Shown here: one piece after another, positions 1 through 8,787 of the stretch | Layout: every line of letters begins with the position of its first letter | Position numbering within the stretch: position 1 is the stretch's first letter | Source: Roseibium sediminicola | GTDB lineage: Bacteria; Pseudomonadota; Alphaproteobacteria; Rhizobiales; Stappiaceae | Length of the DNA stretch: 64,000 nt | Reading direction: 5' to 3' | Assembly: GCF_023156505.1 (NCBI RefSeq) | Contig: NZ_JALNMJ010000001.1 | Span: 310,001 to 374,000, forward strand | The notes under the pieces: generated by a model | The model's database searches: none | Told to the model about the DNA's origin: nothing | The model's input: the letters and a program-made list of their open reading frames with translations, nothing else | Made by a program: the position numbers and the translations under genes

Positions 1-92
1 CGGCGTCCGGAAGCTGTTGCATCGCCGCCAAAACCGCTTTTCCGCGCCCGGCAGGCCGCTGGTTGCTCTAGCCCTAACGCCTATCTGCCCCA

Positions 93-107
93 TTTTGCAG
101 CGCAAAA
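93..107. promoter_or_regulatory. Operator-like inverted repeat TTTTGC-AGC-GCAAAA
   Basis: A perfect 6-3-6 inverted repeat lies in non-coding DNA about 70 bases from a possible divergent minus-strand start at position 22. Its symmetry and placement suggest a dimeric repressor site. The cognate protein is unknown, and chance cannot be excluded for a single copy. Confidence 0.35.
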
Positions 108-203
108 CACGACATTTTTCATCGCCGATTGCGAAATCGGACGGCCTTCGTCCAAGTTTGGCCCAGATAGATCAAAGCAGGCGGGAAGCGTCAAGAGGAA
201 AGA

Positions 204-223
204 TTACGTTTACGTAAGCGTAA
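204..223. promoter_or_regulatory. Palindrome TTACGT-TT-ACGTAA, LiuR-like
   Basis: A perfect 6-2-6 inverted repeat (204-217) is followed by a further GCGTAA half-site (218-223). ACGT-centred palindromes of this kind resemble the sites described for LiuR, the MerR-family regulator of branched-chain amino acid and acyl-CoA catabolism in proteobacteria. I infer that it controls a divergent gene off the left edge, the rightward glycosylase, or both. The family assignment rests on motif resemblance only. Confidence 0.35.
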
Positions 224-344
224 GTATGGGGTTGAATTTCGCTTGTGAACAGACGCTGGAAAACCCGAACCAATCCGGTTTCCCGGAGCTGGCATGCTTG
301 TACTCTGCCGCTGTCCGGGTAAACTCCGCGCCGGAGGCCCATCC

Positions 345-1253
345 TTGCAACAAGTTCCCAACGACCCGCGCCAGATCGAAGCCCTGCTGGATTTCTACAC
401 CAGCGCGGGGGTGGATTGTTTTTTGGGCGAAGACGCGGTCGACTGGTTCGAGCTGACCAGGAGGCAGGCTGAGCAGCGGGCGCAATCCCGGCCGCAGGCA
501 CCTGCAGCCGGCCCGACGCATACGCACGCGAGCGGCCCCGGCCGGGGGAGTGGACCGAACCACCCGATGCCGGCCGCGGCTGCGCCGCAAGCCCGCGTCC
601 CCGACGCCGGGCAGACCGCTGTCCTGCCCGACGCGCAGGTCATTGCCGCGGCGCGCGACCAGGCCGCCTCAGCGGCATCGCTTGAAGATCTTCAGGCGTG
701 CCTTGCGGCCTTCGACGGCTGCAATCTCAAGCTGACCGCCAAGAAACTGGTGTTTGCCGACGGCAACCCGCAAGCCCGGCTGATGTTTGTCGGCGAAGCC
801 CCTGGCCGTGACGAGGATCTGCATGGCAAGCCCTTTGTCGGCCGGTCGGGACAACTTCTGGACCGTATGCTGGAGGCGATCGGCCTGGATCGCTCGTCCG
901 CTTATATCGCCAATGTGGTGCCCTGGCGTCCGCCGGGCAACCGGACACCGACGCCGCAGGAAACTGAAATCTGCAAGCCCTTCATCGTCAGGCAGATCGA
1001 ACTGGTCAATCCGGACGTCCTTGTGTTTCTGGGTGCGGCCTCCGCCAAAACCCTGCTGGGCGTTCAGGACGGCATCCGCAAGATGCGCGGCCGCTGGATG
1101 AGCTATCCGGGCAAGGGCAAGGAGATAGCGGCCATTGCCACCTATCACCCGGCCTACCTGTTGCGCAGTCCGCTGGAGAAACGCCTGTCCTGGCGGGATT
1201 TCCTGAGTATTCAGGACAAGCTTACAGGCGGGAGCGCGACCCGCGAGCGGTGA
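345..1253 (+). CDS. Uracil-DNA glycosylase, family 4-like
   Basis: Predicted base-excision repair enzyme that removes uracil from DNA. The N-terminal ~110 residues are Pro/Ala-rich and probably disordered. The catalytic domain shows GEAPGRDED at 150-158 (motif 1) and HPAYLLR at 268-274 (leucine-loop motif), both typical of family 4. TTG at 345 is preferred because GGAGG lies about 8 bases upstream; an in-frame ATG at 294 lacks such a site. Canonical family 4 enzymes hold a 4Fe-4S cluster with four cysteines. Here I see only C119, C126 and C210 nearby, and the position normally reading Cys-Arg-Pro-Pro is Trp194-Arg-Pro-Pro, so the cluster is probably absent or altered. Monocistronic, transcribed rightward. 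Confidence 0.88.
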   Translation: MQQVPNDPRQIEALLDFYTSAGVDCFLGEDAVDWFELTRRQAEQRAQSRPQAPAAGPTHTHASGPGRGSGPNHPMPAAAAPQARVPDAGQTAVLPDAQVIAAARDQAASAASLEDLQACLAAFDGCNLKLTAKKLVFADGNPQARLMFVGEAPGRDEDLHGKPFVGRSGQLLDRMLEAIGLDRSSAYIANVVPWRPPGNRTPTPQETEICKPFIVRQIELVNPDVLVFLGAASAKTLLGVQDGIRKMRGRWMSYPGKGKEIAAIATYHPAYLLRSPLEKRLSWRDFLSIQDKLTGGSATRER

Positions 1254-1368
1254 TCCTGCGTGCGTTTCGGCGCGGATTCTCCACAGCTCCGCAGCCTTCT
1301 GTGACCTTGAGTTAACCCGGATTTCAGAGTTCGGGTTGCATGCTTGCGTGTAGGGCGAAAAGCGTGAC

Positions 1369-1989
1369 GTGAGCAATTCTTCTATGGCAATGGACGCGGA
1401 TAACAGCATTACGGCGCTGGTCGTCGATCTTGCGGACATGTCGTGTTTCGAGGCAACGGCCTATGACCTGACAGAGAAGGGCTGCTGGATTGCATCCGAC
1501 AAGATCGACCTTTTGAAAGAAGAGGTCGGCCTTCGAATTGCCGGTTTCGACAAGCTGATCCGGGGCACGGTGATCGCCTATGGCGATGAGGAAGCCCAGA
1601 TTTCCTTCCAGATCAAGCGGGAAGAACCGGGTGAAAAGCGCCGTGAAATCCGGCGCCCTGTCTGGATCACCGCGATTGTCTGCGGCCAGACCCATCCGAT
1701 CACTATGAAATGCCGTATCGTCGATGCCAGCAAATCCGGTTGCCGGCTCGAAGGCGATACGGTCGACCGTCTGCCGGAGGTGATCGAGATTTCCATTCCC
1801 AGCCTGGACCTGCCGATCACCGGAACAATCGTCTGGCGCAAAAACGGTCAGGCCGGCGTTCAGCTGAAATGGCCGTTCGAGCCTGATCCGGAACCGAAGA
1901 CGGAACAGTTGCTGAAAGCCCTGGAAGAGGAAAAGAAGGCAAAAGCCAAGCCCAAGCCGAAAAAGAGGATCAGTGCCTTCGGGAGCTGA
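1369..1989 (+). CDS. PilZ-domain protein, probably tandem
   Basis: Likely cytoplasmic cyclic-di-GMP-binding protein. The C-terminal half carries both PilZ signatures: RREIRR at residues 91-96 and DASKSG at 119-124, the RxxxR and DxSxxG elements that contact the ligand. The N-terminal half has a related DLTEKG (33-38) but no arginine motif, so it looks like a degenerate second PilZ barrel. The C-terminus is a Lys/Pro-rich tail. GTG at 1369 is used as the start; ATG at 1384 is an equally good alternative, since neither has a strong ribosome site. The partner it regulates is not evident from neighbours. A weak CtrA-like half-site (TTAA at 1312-1315) lies upstream. Confidence 0.8.
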   Translation: MSNSSMAMDADNSITALVVDLADMSCFEATAYDLTEKGCWIASDKIDLLKEEVGLRIAGFDKLIRGTVIAYGDEEAQISFQIKREEPGEKRREIRRPVWITAIVCGQTHPITMKCRIVDASKSGCRLEGDTVDRLPEVIEISIPSLDLPITGTIVWRKNGQAGVQLKWPFEPDPEPKTEQLLKALEEEKKAKAKPKPKKRISAFGS

Positions 1990-2030
1990 GCGGTCTTTCG
2001 GCGCCTTTCTACCCTGACCGCACTTTCAGC

Positions 2031-2136
2031 GTCATCCAGAGGAGGACCGCCAGGTCCGTCTCGAAGGATCCTCAGAAAGTTTCTGATGCCATGGCCGATC
2101 TTTCGAGACAGCGCTAACGCGCTTCCTCAGGATGAC
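2031..2136. repeat. Intergenic palindromic repeat family A, copy 1
   Basis: A 106-base element bounded by terminal inverted repeats GTCATCC...GGATGAC. It is the reverse complement of copy 2 at 21112-21217. The outer ~40 bases on each side match copy 2 with only 1-2 mismatches, whereas the central ~26 bases are unrelated. It lies between the PilZ gene and the protease gene, with no coding content. It resembles the dispersed intergenic palindromes common in rhizobial chromosomes. Confidence 0.85.
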
Positions 2137-2217
2137 GCGGAAGGTAACTGCGCGCCTTACCTCATTCGCTTCCCCTCTTTCAATCCCGGCTCGCGATACA
2201 TATATCGAGCTGAGATT

Positions 2218-3099
2218 ATGAACTCTTTCAGGGCTTTTCGCGTGTTTTCAACCCTTCGCAGCTATCTTCCCAAACCCTTCAAGAACGACAAGACCATCAT
2301 TCCGGTCGTGCGGCTGCAAGGTGCCATTGGCGGAGGCGGACCAATTAAGTCGGGTCTGTCGCTGGCCACGGCCGCCATTCCGCTCGAAAAGGCCTTTGCG
2401 ATTAAAAAGGCCCCGGCCGTCGCACTGATCATCAATTCACCCGGGGGCTCGCCCGTCCAGTCACGGCTGATCTTCAAGCGGATCCGGGATCTCGCCAAGG
2501 AGAAGGAAAAGGACGTTCTTGTCTTTGTCGAGGATGTCGCCGCCAGCGGCGGTTACATGATCGCGGTGGCAGGCGATGAGATCTTCGTCGACCCGTCCTC
2601 GATCGTCGGCTCCATCGGCGTGGTCGCGGCCGGCTTCGGCTTCACCGAAATGATCAAGAAGATCGGTGTCGACCGCCGGGTCTATACGGCGGGCGAGAAG
2701 AAGGTGATCCTGGATCCGTTCCAGCCGGAAGTGGAGGAGGACATCGAATATCTGAAGTCGCTTCAACTAGACATTCACGAGACTTTCATCGATCTGGTCA
2801 AGTCCCGGCGCGGCGACGTGCTGGCTGACGATCCGGATCTCTTCAGCGGCAAGTTCTGGACCGGGCGGACCGCCATCCAGTTGGGCCTCGTCGATGCCAT
2901 CGGCGATCTGCGCGGTGTCCTCAAGGAGCGCTATGGCGACAAGGCCGAGCCGAAGCTGATCTCCGCGCCGCGCGGCCTGTTCGGCCGCAAGGCCAGTGTC
3001 GGCGTTGGTCTGGGCGCCGGACGGCTGGTCGAGGGCCTTGGCGGCGAGTTGATCTCCTCGGTAGAGGAGCGGGCGCTTTGGGCGCGCTACGGCCTTTAA
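2218..3099 (+). CDS. sppA: S49-family serine protease (SppA/SohB type)
   Basis: Membrane-associated protease expected to degrade signal peptides or membrane protein fragments through a Ser-Lys dyad. At 293 residues it matches the short (36 kDa) SppA class, not the ~600-residue tandem form. Visible elements are INSPGGS (72-78), the nucleophile region VAASGGY with Ser110, and the general-base region GEKKVILDPF with Lys162. ATG at 2218 is chosen because the protease fold begins soon after it; upstream in-frame starts run into the family A repeat. The N-terminus is only moderately hydrophobic, so membrane attachment is uncertain. The next gene follows after 46 bases and may be co-transcribed. Confidence 0.88.
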   Translation: MNSFRAFRVFSTLRSYLPKPFKNDKTIIPVVRLQGAIGGGGPIKSGLSLATAAIPLEKAFAIKKAPAVALIINSPGGSPVQSRLIFKRIRDLAKEKEKDVLVFVEDVAASGGYMIAVAGDEIFVDPSSIVGSIGVVAAGFGFTEMIKKIGVDRRVYTAGEKKVILDPFQPEVEEDIEYLKSLQLDIHETFIDLVKSRRGDVLADDPDLFSGKFWTGRTAIQLGLVDAIGDLRGVLKERYGDKAEPKLISAPRGLFGRKASVGVGLGAGRLVEGLGGELISSVEERALWARYGL

Positions 3100-3145
3100 T
3101 AAGGCATATTGCCCGGGTGATAATCGGGCAGAGAAGGGGAACGAG

Positions 3146-3331
3146 ATGACTGAATTGATAGGCGTGGCCGCGCTGGCCGTCGGTGGCTACTGGATCGTGC
3201 GCCGCGTCAAGCGCAAGATGGCCGAAGTCGAGGCCCAGATCTCCCGGGCCGCGGCGAAGGCCGACCCGAACGGACGCGGACCCAAGCTGGTGCTGGACCC
3301 GGACACCGGCAAATACCGTCCGCAGGCCTGA
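3146..3331 (+). CDS. Small membrane-anchored hypothetical protein
   Basis: A 61-residue protein with a short hydrophobic N-terminus (about residues 3-19) followed by a basic stretch RRVKRKM and a charged helix, ending in a polar tail containing DPDTGKYRP. This layout suggests a single-pass membrane protein with a cytoplasmic tail. The start has a clear purine-rich ribosome site (AAGGGGAACGAG). It follows the SppA-type protease on the same strand and ends at a terminator-like hairpin, so the two are probably one transcript. I do not recognise a family with a known function. Confidence 0.7.
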   Translation: MTELIGVAALAVGGYWIVRRVKRKMAEVEAQISRAAAKADPNGRGPKLVLDPDTGKYRPQA

Positions 3332-3347
3332 TCCGAACTGAAGGGGT

Positions 3348-3371
3348 GGCGGGCAACCCTCATCGCCCGCC
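3348..3371. terminator. Hairpin between convergent genes
   Basis: GGCGGGC (3348-3354) pairs with GCCCGCC (3365-3371), a perfect 7-bp stem with a 10-base loop, followed by GTTTATTAT. It lies between two convergent genes and could terminate rightward transcription, and leftward transcription less efficiently. Confidence 0.6.
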
Positions 3372-3379
3372 GTTTATTA

Positions 3380-4771
3380 TCAAGCAACAGCTTCCGCCCG
3401 GAACAGCCCCCAACGGGCCGAGCCGCCACGTGCCGTGGCTGAGAGCACGGCCGCCGTCAGCACGACAAGCAGGGCTTCGGCCACCGGGCCGGACATCCAG
3501 ATACCGCCTTCACCAAAGCCAAGCGGCAGCACGAACAGCAGCGGCAGGAAGAACGCGTAGGGTTTCACCAGGCTGAGAACGGCCGCGCGCGGGGCATCGC
3601 CCAGGGCCTGGAAATAGGTCGCGACGACCATCAAGGGCCCGGCAGCGAAATACATCGCCACCATCACGGGCAGGATGCGCCCGATCTCGCCGACAACAGC
3701 ATTGTCGTCGACAAATGCGTAGCCGATCCAGGGAGCACCGAACACCAACACGGATTCCACCACCGCACAGTAGAACAAGGCAAGGCCGAGTCCGAGCCGG
3801 AGCGTGGCGTCGGAACGCTGCCACAACAGCGCGCCCGCGTTGTTGCCCACCATCGTCTGAAAGGCCATGGAAAGGCCGAGCAGCGGCAGATAGGCAAAGG
3901 TCATGATCCGCGTCGTGACACCGAAGGCCGCCACGGTGGATTCATACCCCTCGGCCCCGAACCGCTGCAGCACGATGATGGTCGCCGCCGCCCCGAGCGC
4001 GATGCCGATGAAACTCAGGCTTTGCGGTGCGCCAAGCGCCAGGATGTCGCGCCAGTCCGATGTCAGCGGCTTTGCGAAGACATCCTTCGGGCCAAGCGTG
4101 GTGTGCCCGCGCAGCCGGTAGCCGATTACGAAGACCAGTGCGAGTGCCTGGGCCAACACGGTTCCGAGCGCGCTGCCGGCCACGCCGAGGTCGAGCAGGA
4201 CGATCAGCACGTAATTCAGCGCCAGATTGGCGAGGGACACGGACAGGCTGAGGCCGGCCATCATCATGACGTGGCCTTCGTTGCGAAGGGCGTCGGAATT
4301 GACCGCCAGCACGAACATCAGCGGCGAAAAGCCGATGGTGATCGCCAGATAGACGTAGCTCATCGAGGCGATCACATATGATCCATCGGCCGCGGCCAAT
4401 GTTGCGGTCCCACCGAAGGCGAGCAGAAGCCCGATCAGAACGACACCCGCGGTCAACGCCAAACCATGCGCACCGGCGAAGACGGCTTTGGCGTCGTCAA
4501 ACCGGCCACCGCCCAGATGGCGGGCAAGCAGGCTCGACATGCCGCTGGACACCAGCGTCGCCAGGGCGGCCATGAGCATATAGGCGGGGAACATCAGCGT
4601 GACCGCGCTGAGCGCGTCCGGGCCGACATAGATCCCGAGAAAGATCGCATCGGCGACGGTGAGAAGGCCGTTCATGCTCATGACGAGAATGATCGGCAGG
4701 GCGGTTTTCAAAAGAGTCGAGACGATCGGTCCATGCGTGAACGAATTCGCCCGGGAGCTGTCTTGCGACAT
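3380..4771 (-). CDS. MATE-family multidrug efflux transporter
   Basis: Integral inner-membrane antiporter of about 463 residues with the usual 12 hydrophobic segments, expected to export cationic drugs or metabolites using Na+ or H+. The N-terminal region reads LPIILVMSMNGLLTVADAIF, and further segments recur in two similar halves as in MatE domains. The start at 4771 (MSQDSSRANS) is preferred because GGAG lies about 8 bases before it; longer upstream frames add a basic, non-homologous extension. It stands alone, divergent from glyQ. The substrate cannot be deduced from the context. Confidence 0.87.
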   Translation of the reverse strand: MSQDSSRANSFTHGPIVSTLLKTALPIILVMSMNGLLTVADAIFLGIYVGPDALSAVTLMFPAYMLMAALATLVSSGMSSLLARHLGGGRFDDAKAVFAGAHGLALTAGVVLIGLLLAFGGTATLAAADGSYVIASMSYVYLAITIGFSPLMFVLAVNSDALRNEGHVMMMAGLSLSVSLANLALNYVLIVLLDLGVAGSALGTVLAQALALVFVIGYRLRGHTTLGPKDVFAKPLTSDWRDILALGAPQSLSFIGIALGAAATIIVLQRFGAEGYESTVAAFGVTTRIMTFAYLPLLGLSMAFQTMVGNNAGALLWQRSDATLRLGLGLALFYCAVVESVLVFGAPWIGYAFVDDNAVVGEIGRILPVMVAMYFAAGPLMVVATYFQALGDAPRAAVLSLVKPYAFFLPLLFVLPLGFGEGGIWMSGPVAEALLVVLTAAVLSATARGGSARWGLFRAEAVA

Positions 4772-5070
4772 TCTGGTCTCCAAATATGGGCATTTCGATT
4801 TTGAAGGAGGGGCTCGCATTGCCACCAGCGCGAAATGCGTCGTGGAAACAGAAAGTCTTTTCAGCCGGACTTTCACCAGGACGATAACGTCTGCGAGCGG
4901 CGGGCAGTCCGGAGCCGAAGAGATTGCTATCCGGAACGGAGGTGATCGTCAATCCGGAAACGGCAAGTGCCGCCGGTACGGTTGATCGATTTCCCACCCG
5001 CCACCTTGACCTTCACCCCGCATCGTGGCACCTGTCGCCGCCGGAACCAGCCATTTTTGCGGAACACCCC

Positions 5071-6039
5071 ATGTCGACTGAAACCCTGCCGGCGCATATG
5101 CGTCCGGAAAACTCCTTTCAAGGCCTGATCCTGACCCTGCAGCGCTATTGGGCCGACCAGGGCTGCGTGGTTCTGCAGCCTTACGACATGGAAGTCGGCG
5201 CGGGCACGTTTCACCCGGCAACAACCCTGCGCTCGCTCGGGCCGCGCCCGTGGAAGGCTGCCTATGTGCAGCCGTCCCGCCGCCCGACCGACGGCCGCTA
5301 CGGCGAGAATCCGAACCGGCTGCAGCACTATTACCAGTTCCAGGTGATCCTGAAGCCGTCGCCGGCGAACCTGCAGGAGCTGTATCTGAACTCGCTCTAT
5401 GCCATCGGTCTCGATCCGAAGGTGCACGACATCCGCTTTGTCGAGGACGACTGGGAAAGCCCGACCTTGGGCGCCTGGGGCCTCGGCTGGGAATGCTGGT
5501 GCGACGGTATGGAAGTGTCGCAGTTTACCTATTTTCAGCAGGTGGCGGGCTTCGAGTGTTCGCCGGTTTCCGGCGAGCTGACCTACGGCCTGGAACGCCT
5601 GGCCATGTATATCCAGGGTGTCGATAACGTCTATGAGCTGAATTACAACGGCATGGATGGTGCCGACAGGATCACCTACGGCGACGTGTTCCTGCAGGCC
5701 GAGCAGGAATATTCCCGGCACAATTTCGAGCATTCCGACACCGAAATGCTGTTCCGCCACTTCAAGGACGCGGAGGCCGAATGCCGTGCGCTTCTGGAAG
5801 CCGGCGCGAAGGCCCGCGACGACAAGGGGGCCAATGTGCACCAGGTGGTGCTGCCGGCCTATGACCAGTGTATCAAGGCCAGCCACGCCTTCAACCTGCT
5901 GGATGCCCGCGGCGTGATTTCGGTCACCGAACGCCAGAGCTACATTCTGCGGGTGCGCGAACTCGCCAAGGCCTGCGGCGCGGCCTTCCTGGAGACCGAA
6001 GCGGGCGGCGTCGGTTATCACAATCAGGCTGCTGAATAA
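5071..6039 (+). CDS. glyQ: Glycyl-tRNA synthetase alpha subunit
   Basis: Catalytic subunit of the alpha2-beta2 bacterial glycyl-tRNA synthetase, which activates glycine and charges tRNA-Gly. The ~322-residue length is normal. Class II signatures are clear, including [13 protein letters not shown] near the N-terminus, [17 protein letters not shown], and the motif-3 region [17 protein letters not shown] at 5071 is chosen by homology to typical N-termini; ATG at 5098 would also be viable. The partner gene glyS lies 5.8 kb downstream, not adjacent. About 300 bases upstream separate it from the divergent MATE gene, enough for its own promoter. Confidence 0.97.
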   Translation: MSTETLPAHMRPENSFQGLILTLQRYWADQGCVVLQPYDMEVGAGTFHPATTLRSLGPRPWKAAYVQPSRRPTDGRYGENPNRLQHYYQFQVILKPSPANLQELYLNSLYAIGLDPKVHDIRFVEDDWESPTLGAWGLGWECWCDGMEVSQFTYFQQVAGFECSPVSGELTYGLERLAMYIQGVDNVYELNYNGMDGADRITYGDVFLQAEQEYSRHNFEHSDTEMLFRHFKDAEAECRALLEAGAKARDDKGANVHQVVLPAYDQCIKASHAFNLLDARGVISVTERQSYILRVRELAKACGAAFLETEAGGVGYHNQAAE

Positions 6040-6196
6040 CTCTCCACGGGTTCTTCTCCCGTCGGCGCCAAATTGTGTTTCAGGGCACAGAATGGCGTTT
6101 GATACCGCACTGAAACAATTGAGACGGTCCAGGCGGGATGACAATCCCGCTTCCGGCGGCTAGCTTCCGAAACCTGTTTTTTCGGAGGTTCCCCTG

Positions 6197-6751
6197 ATGG
6201 CCTGGTTTATTCTCGCGCTTCTGATCGCGATCAGCGTCTTTGCGATCGTGCTTTACAACGGTCTGGTCAAGAAACGGCAGATGACGGAGGAGGGCTGGAG
6301 TGGTATTGATGTCCAGCTGAAGCGGCGGGCCAACCTGATCCCCAACCTGGTCGAGACGGTCAAGGGCTACACCTCCCACGAAAACGAGACGCTGAAATCC
6401 GTAACGGAGCTGAGAGCCCAGGTCAGCGCCATGCCCAAGGAAGACGTGGCGGGCAGGGCCCAGGCCGAAGGCGCGTTGTCGCAGGCGCTGGGCCGGCTGT
6501 TCGCGGTCGCCGAAGCCTATCCGGACCTGAAAGCCAGCCAGAATTTCTCCGACCTGCACGAGTCTCTCGACGAGATCGAAAACGCCATCCAGATGGCCCG
6601 TCGCTATTACAACGGCGCAGTGCGGAACCTGAATGTGGCGGTCGAGAGCTTCCCCTCCAATCTGATCGCCAGCCAGTTCAAATTTGAAAAGGCTGAGTAT
6701 TTCGAGATCGAGGACGACGCCGACCGGGCCGTGCCGGACGTGAAGTTCTGA
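6197..6751 (+). CDS. lemA: LemA family protein
   Basis: A 184-residue membrane-anchored protein with one N-terminal transmembrane helix (about residues 2-20) and a soluble helical bundle. The sequence KRRANLIPNLVETVKGYTSHE is close to the LemA consensus (only part is quoted in family descriptions). GGAGGT lies just before the ATG. LemA proteins are widespread and of uncertain function, often encoded beside DUF2207 or TPM-domain proteins, exactly as here. The gap to the next gene is 11 bases, so the pair is an operon and the two products probably act together at the membrane. Confidence 0.93.
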   Translation: MAWFILALLIAISVFAIVLYNGLVKKRQMTEEGWSGIDVQLKRRANLIPNLVETVKGYTSHENETLKSVTELRAQVSAMPKEDVAGRAQAEGALSQALGRLFAVAEAYPDLKASQNFSDLHESLDEIENAIQMARRYYNGAVRNLNVAVESFPSNLIASQFKFEKAEYFEIEDDADRAVPDVKF

Positions 6752-6762
6752 GAGGCGCGGAT

Positions 6763-8706
6763 ATGACTTTTCATCGCATGTGCCTGGCCATTGTCTCGGT
6801 CTGTTTCCTGCTGCTTGCCAATCTGACCGCCCAGGCGGACGAACGGGTTCTCAATTACCTGTCCGACATCGAACTCGGTGCCGATGGCGGTTTGACCGTG
6901 ACCGAAACCATCACCGTCCGTGTCGAATGGAACCAGATCGAACGGGGCATCTACCGGGACTTTCCGCTGACCGCGAAGGCCGCGAACGGACGGCTCTACC
7001 GCGTCGGCTTCGATCTTCTGTCTGTGGAGATGGACGGGGAGCCGGCGCCCCATTTCATCCGCGACAACAACAAGGGCATCCGCATCTATGTCGGCGAGGA
7101 GAGCCGCTTCGTTCCGAAGGGCATTCACACCTACACGCTGAAATACCGGACCGATCGCCAGGTCCGCTTTTTCGACACGCATGACGAGCTCTACTGGAAC
7201 GTAACCGGCAATGACTGGTCGTTTGCCATCGATGAAGTGACCGCCCGGGTGACGTTGCCGGACAGCGTCAGGGCCATCGAATGGACCGCCTATACCGGCG
7301 CTTTTGGCGAGACCTACCAGAATTACACCGCAGAAGCGTCCGACGATCGCTCGGAGGTGACGTTTAAAACCACTCAGACGCTCTGGTACAATGAGGGTCT
7401 GACAATTGTCGTCACCATGCCGGTTGGCTCGATTGCCCGGCCCGACAGCTCCCAGGCCTTTCAGAACTTTCTTCAGGACTACCGGGCCGACCTGATCGGC
7501 GGCGCCGGTGCGTTGATTGTCTTTGTCTTTTACCTGATCGCCTGGCTGAGGGTTGGCCGGGATCCGGCGAAGGGGGGCATCTTTCCGCGCTTCACACCGC
7601 CAGCGGACATTTCGCCGGCGCTGGCCAGATACATCGACAAGCGCGGTTTTGGCGATGGCGGCTGGATCGCCCTGTCGGCGGCCTGTCTCAACCTCGCGGT
7701 CAAGAACCGGTTGAGCCTCCGCGAGGAGGACGATGACATGACACTGTCCCTGAACATCCGGGGGCGTGATGGCAAGGCGCCGGGCGAGGACCTGCCCAAG
7801 GGCGAGGCCGCGCTGGAAAAGTGGCTCGACAAGCGGGGGCATCCGTTGAAATTGAACAAGGCGAACGGCACATCGATCCAGAAACTGGGCAATATTTTCA
7901 CCGGGGCGATCACCAGCGAGAACCACAATGTCTTCTTTCGGAGCAACTGGCTCATTCTGGTCACGGGTGTCCTGTTGAGCCTGGCAACTCTGGTGGCCTT
8001 GTTCCTTCTCGCGCCGCAAGCTCCGAACGAGCAGGAATTCATGATCCTGTTCCTGTTCCTGTCAGTGTTCGCAACGGTGTTCCCCTCTGCCTTCGGGCTG
8101 ATTTTTCTGCCCGTCAGCAACTACCCCCTCCGCATTGTGATCGTGTTGGCCATCGTCGGGATTGCCCTTTTCGGGGCCGCCCTCCTGGCGGGCCTCGCAA
8201 CGGGCGGCCTGGACACGCTGCCGGCCGTTCCGGTCGTGGTGATGGTGCTGGTTGGAACCAACCTGCTCGCCATGTCCTTCATGGGCGCACCAACGCTGCT
8301 CGGGCGCGAGAAGCTCGATATCATCGAGGGTCTGAAGCTCTATCTGTCGGTTGCCGAAAAGGACCGCTTGAACATGAGCGAGGCGCCGGACATGAGCACC
8401 GGCCATTTCGAGGAACTGCTGCCCTATGCGGTGGCGCTGGGCGTTGAAAAGCCCTGGGCCAAGGCGTTTGAAGGCTGGCTGGCGACGGCGGCGGGGGCCG
8501 CTGCGGCGGCCAGCTACAATCCGCACTGGTATGCCGGTCGCGATTTCGATGTCCGCCGCATTTCTGACAGCGTCGGTCATACCGCAAGTGCCATGGCCGG
8601 TTCCTTCCAGTCTTCTGTGCCCGCGCCATCCTCTTCCAGCTCCGGGTCTTCGGGCGGCGGCTCGTCCGGTGGCGGTGGTGGCGGCGGTGGCGGCGGCGGC
8701 TGGTAG
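6763..8706 (+). CDS. DUF2207 membrane protein with poly-glycine tail
   Basis: A 647-residue protein with an N-terminal signal peptide (hydrophobic residues ~5-25, ending TAQADE), a long extracytoplasmic DUF2207 domain, a transmembrane segment near residue 245, and a cluster of helices around residues 390-500. The C-terminus is low-complexity Ser/Gly ending in an uninterrupted glycine run and a final Trp, a tail often seen in LemA-linked proteins. It is co-transcribed with lemA. The family function is not established; a role in envelope integrity or in a LemA complex is plausible inference. Confidence 0.88.
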   Translation: MTFHRMCLAIVSVCFLLLANLTAQADERVLNYLSDIELGADGGLTVTETITVRVEWNQIERGIYRDFPLTAKAANGRLYRVGFDLLSVEMDGEPAPHFIRDNNKGIRIYVGEESRFVPKGIHTYTLKYRTDRQVRFFDTHDELYWNVTGNDWSFAIDEVTARVTLPDSVRAIEWTAYTGAFGETYQNYTAEASDDRSEVTFKTTQTLWYNEGLTIVVTMPVGSIARPDSSQAFQNFLQDYRADLIGGAGALIVFVFYLIAWLRVGRDPAKGGIFPRFTPPADISPALARYIDKRGFGDGGWIALSAACLNLAVKNRLSLREEDDDMTLSLNIRGRDGKAPGEDLPKGEAALEKWLDKRGHPLKLNKANGTSIQKLGNIFTGAITSENHNVFFRSNWLILVTGVLLSLATLVALFLLAPQAPNEQEFMILFLFLSVFATVFPSAFGLIFLPVSNYPLRIVIVLAIVGIALFGAALLAGLATGGLDTLPAVPVVVMVLVGTNLLAMSFMGAPTLLGREKLDIIEGLKLYLSVAEKDRLNMSEAPDMSTGHFEELLPYAVALGVEKPWAKAFEGWLATAAGAAAAASYNPHWYAGRDFDVRRISDSVGHTASAMAGSFQSSVPAPSSSSSGSSGGGSSGGGGGGGGGGGW

Positions 8707-8787
8707 TTTCGCTTGCGCTGAAACCGGTCCGGAGCTTCTATAGCACATGGTTTTTGTTCTTTGCTTCGGACGGTTTCAGGGGATTTC

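Larger units (their letters stand above)
1..344. other. Left-edge intergenic/regulatory stretch
   Basis: No convincing coding frame covers this stretch on either strand. It contains two operator-like inverted repeats (93-107 and 204-223, listed separately) and the Shine-Dalgarno GGAGG near 332-336 that serves the glycosylase. A minus-strand ATG at position 22 (reading MQQLPDA off the left edge) could begin a divergent gene, but only seven codons are visible and its product cannot be named. The two palindromes would sit in the leader of such a gene. Confidence 0.5.

Noticed and set aside
4927-6144. A 405-codon minus-strand frame over glyQ
   Set aside because: glyQ is unambiguous on the plus strand, and the antisense translation has no recognisable domain.
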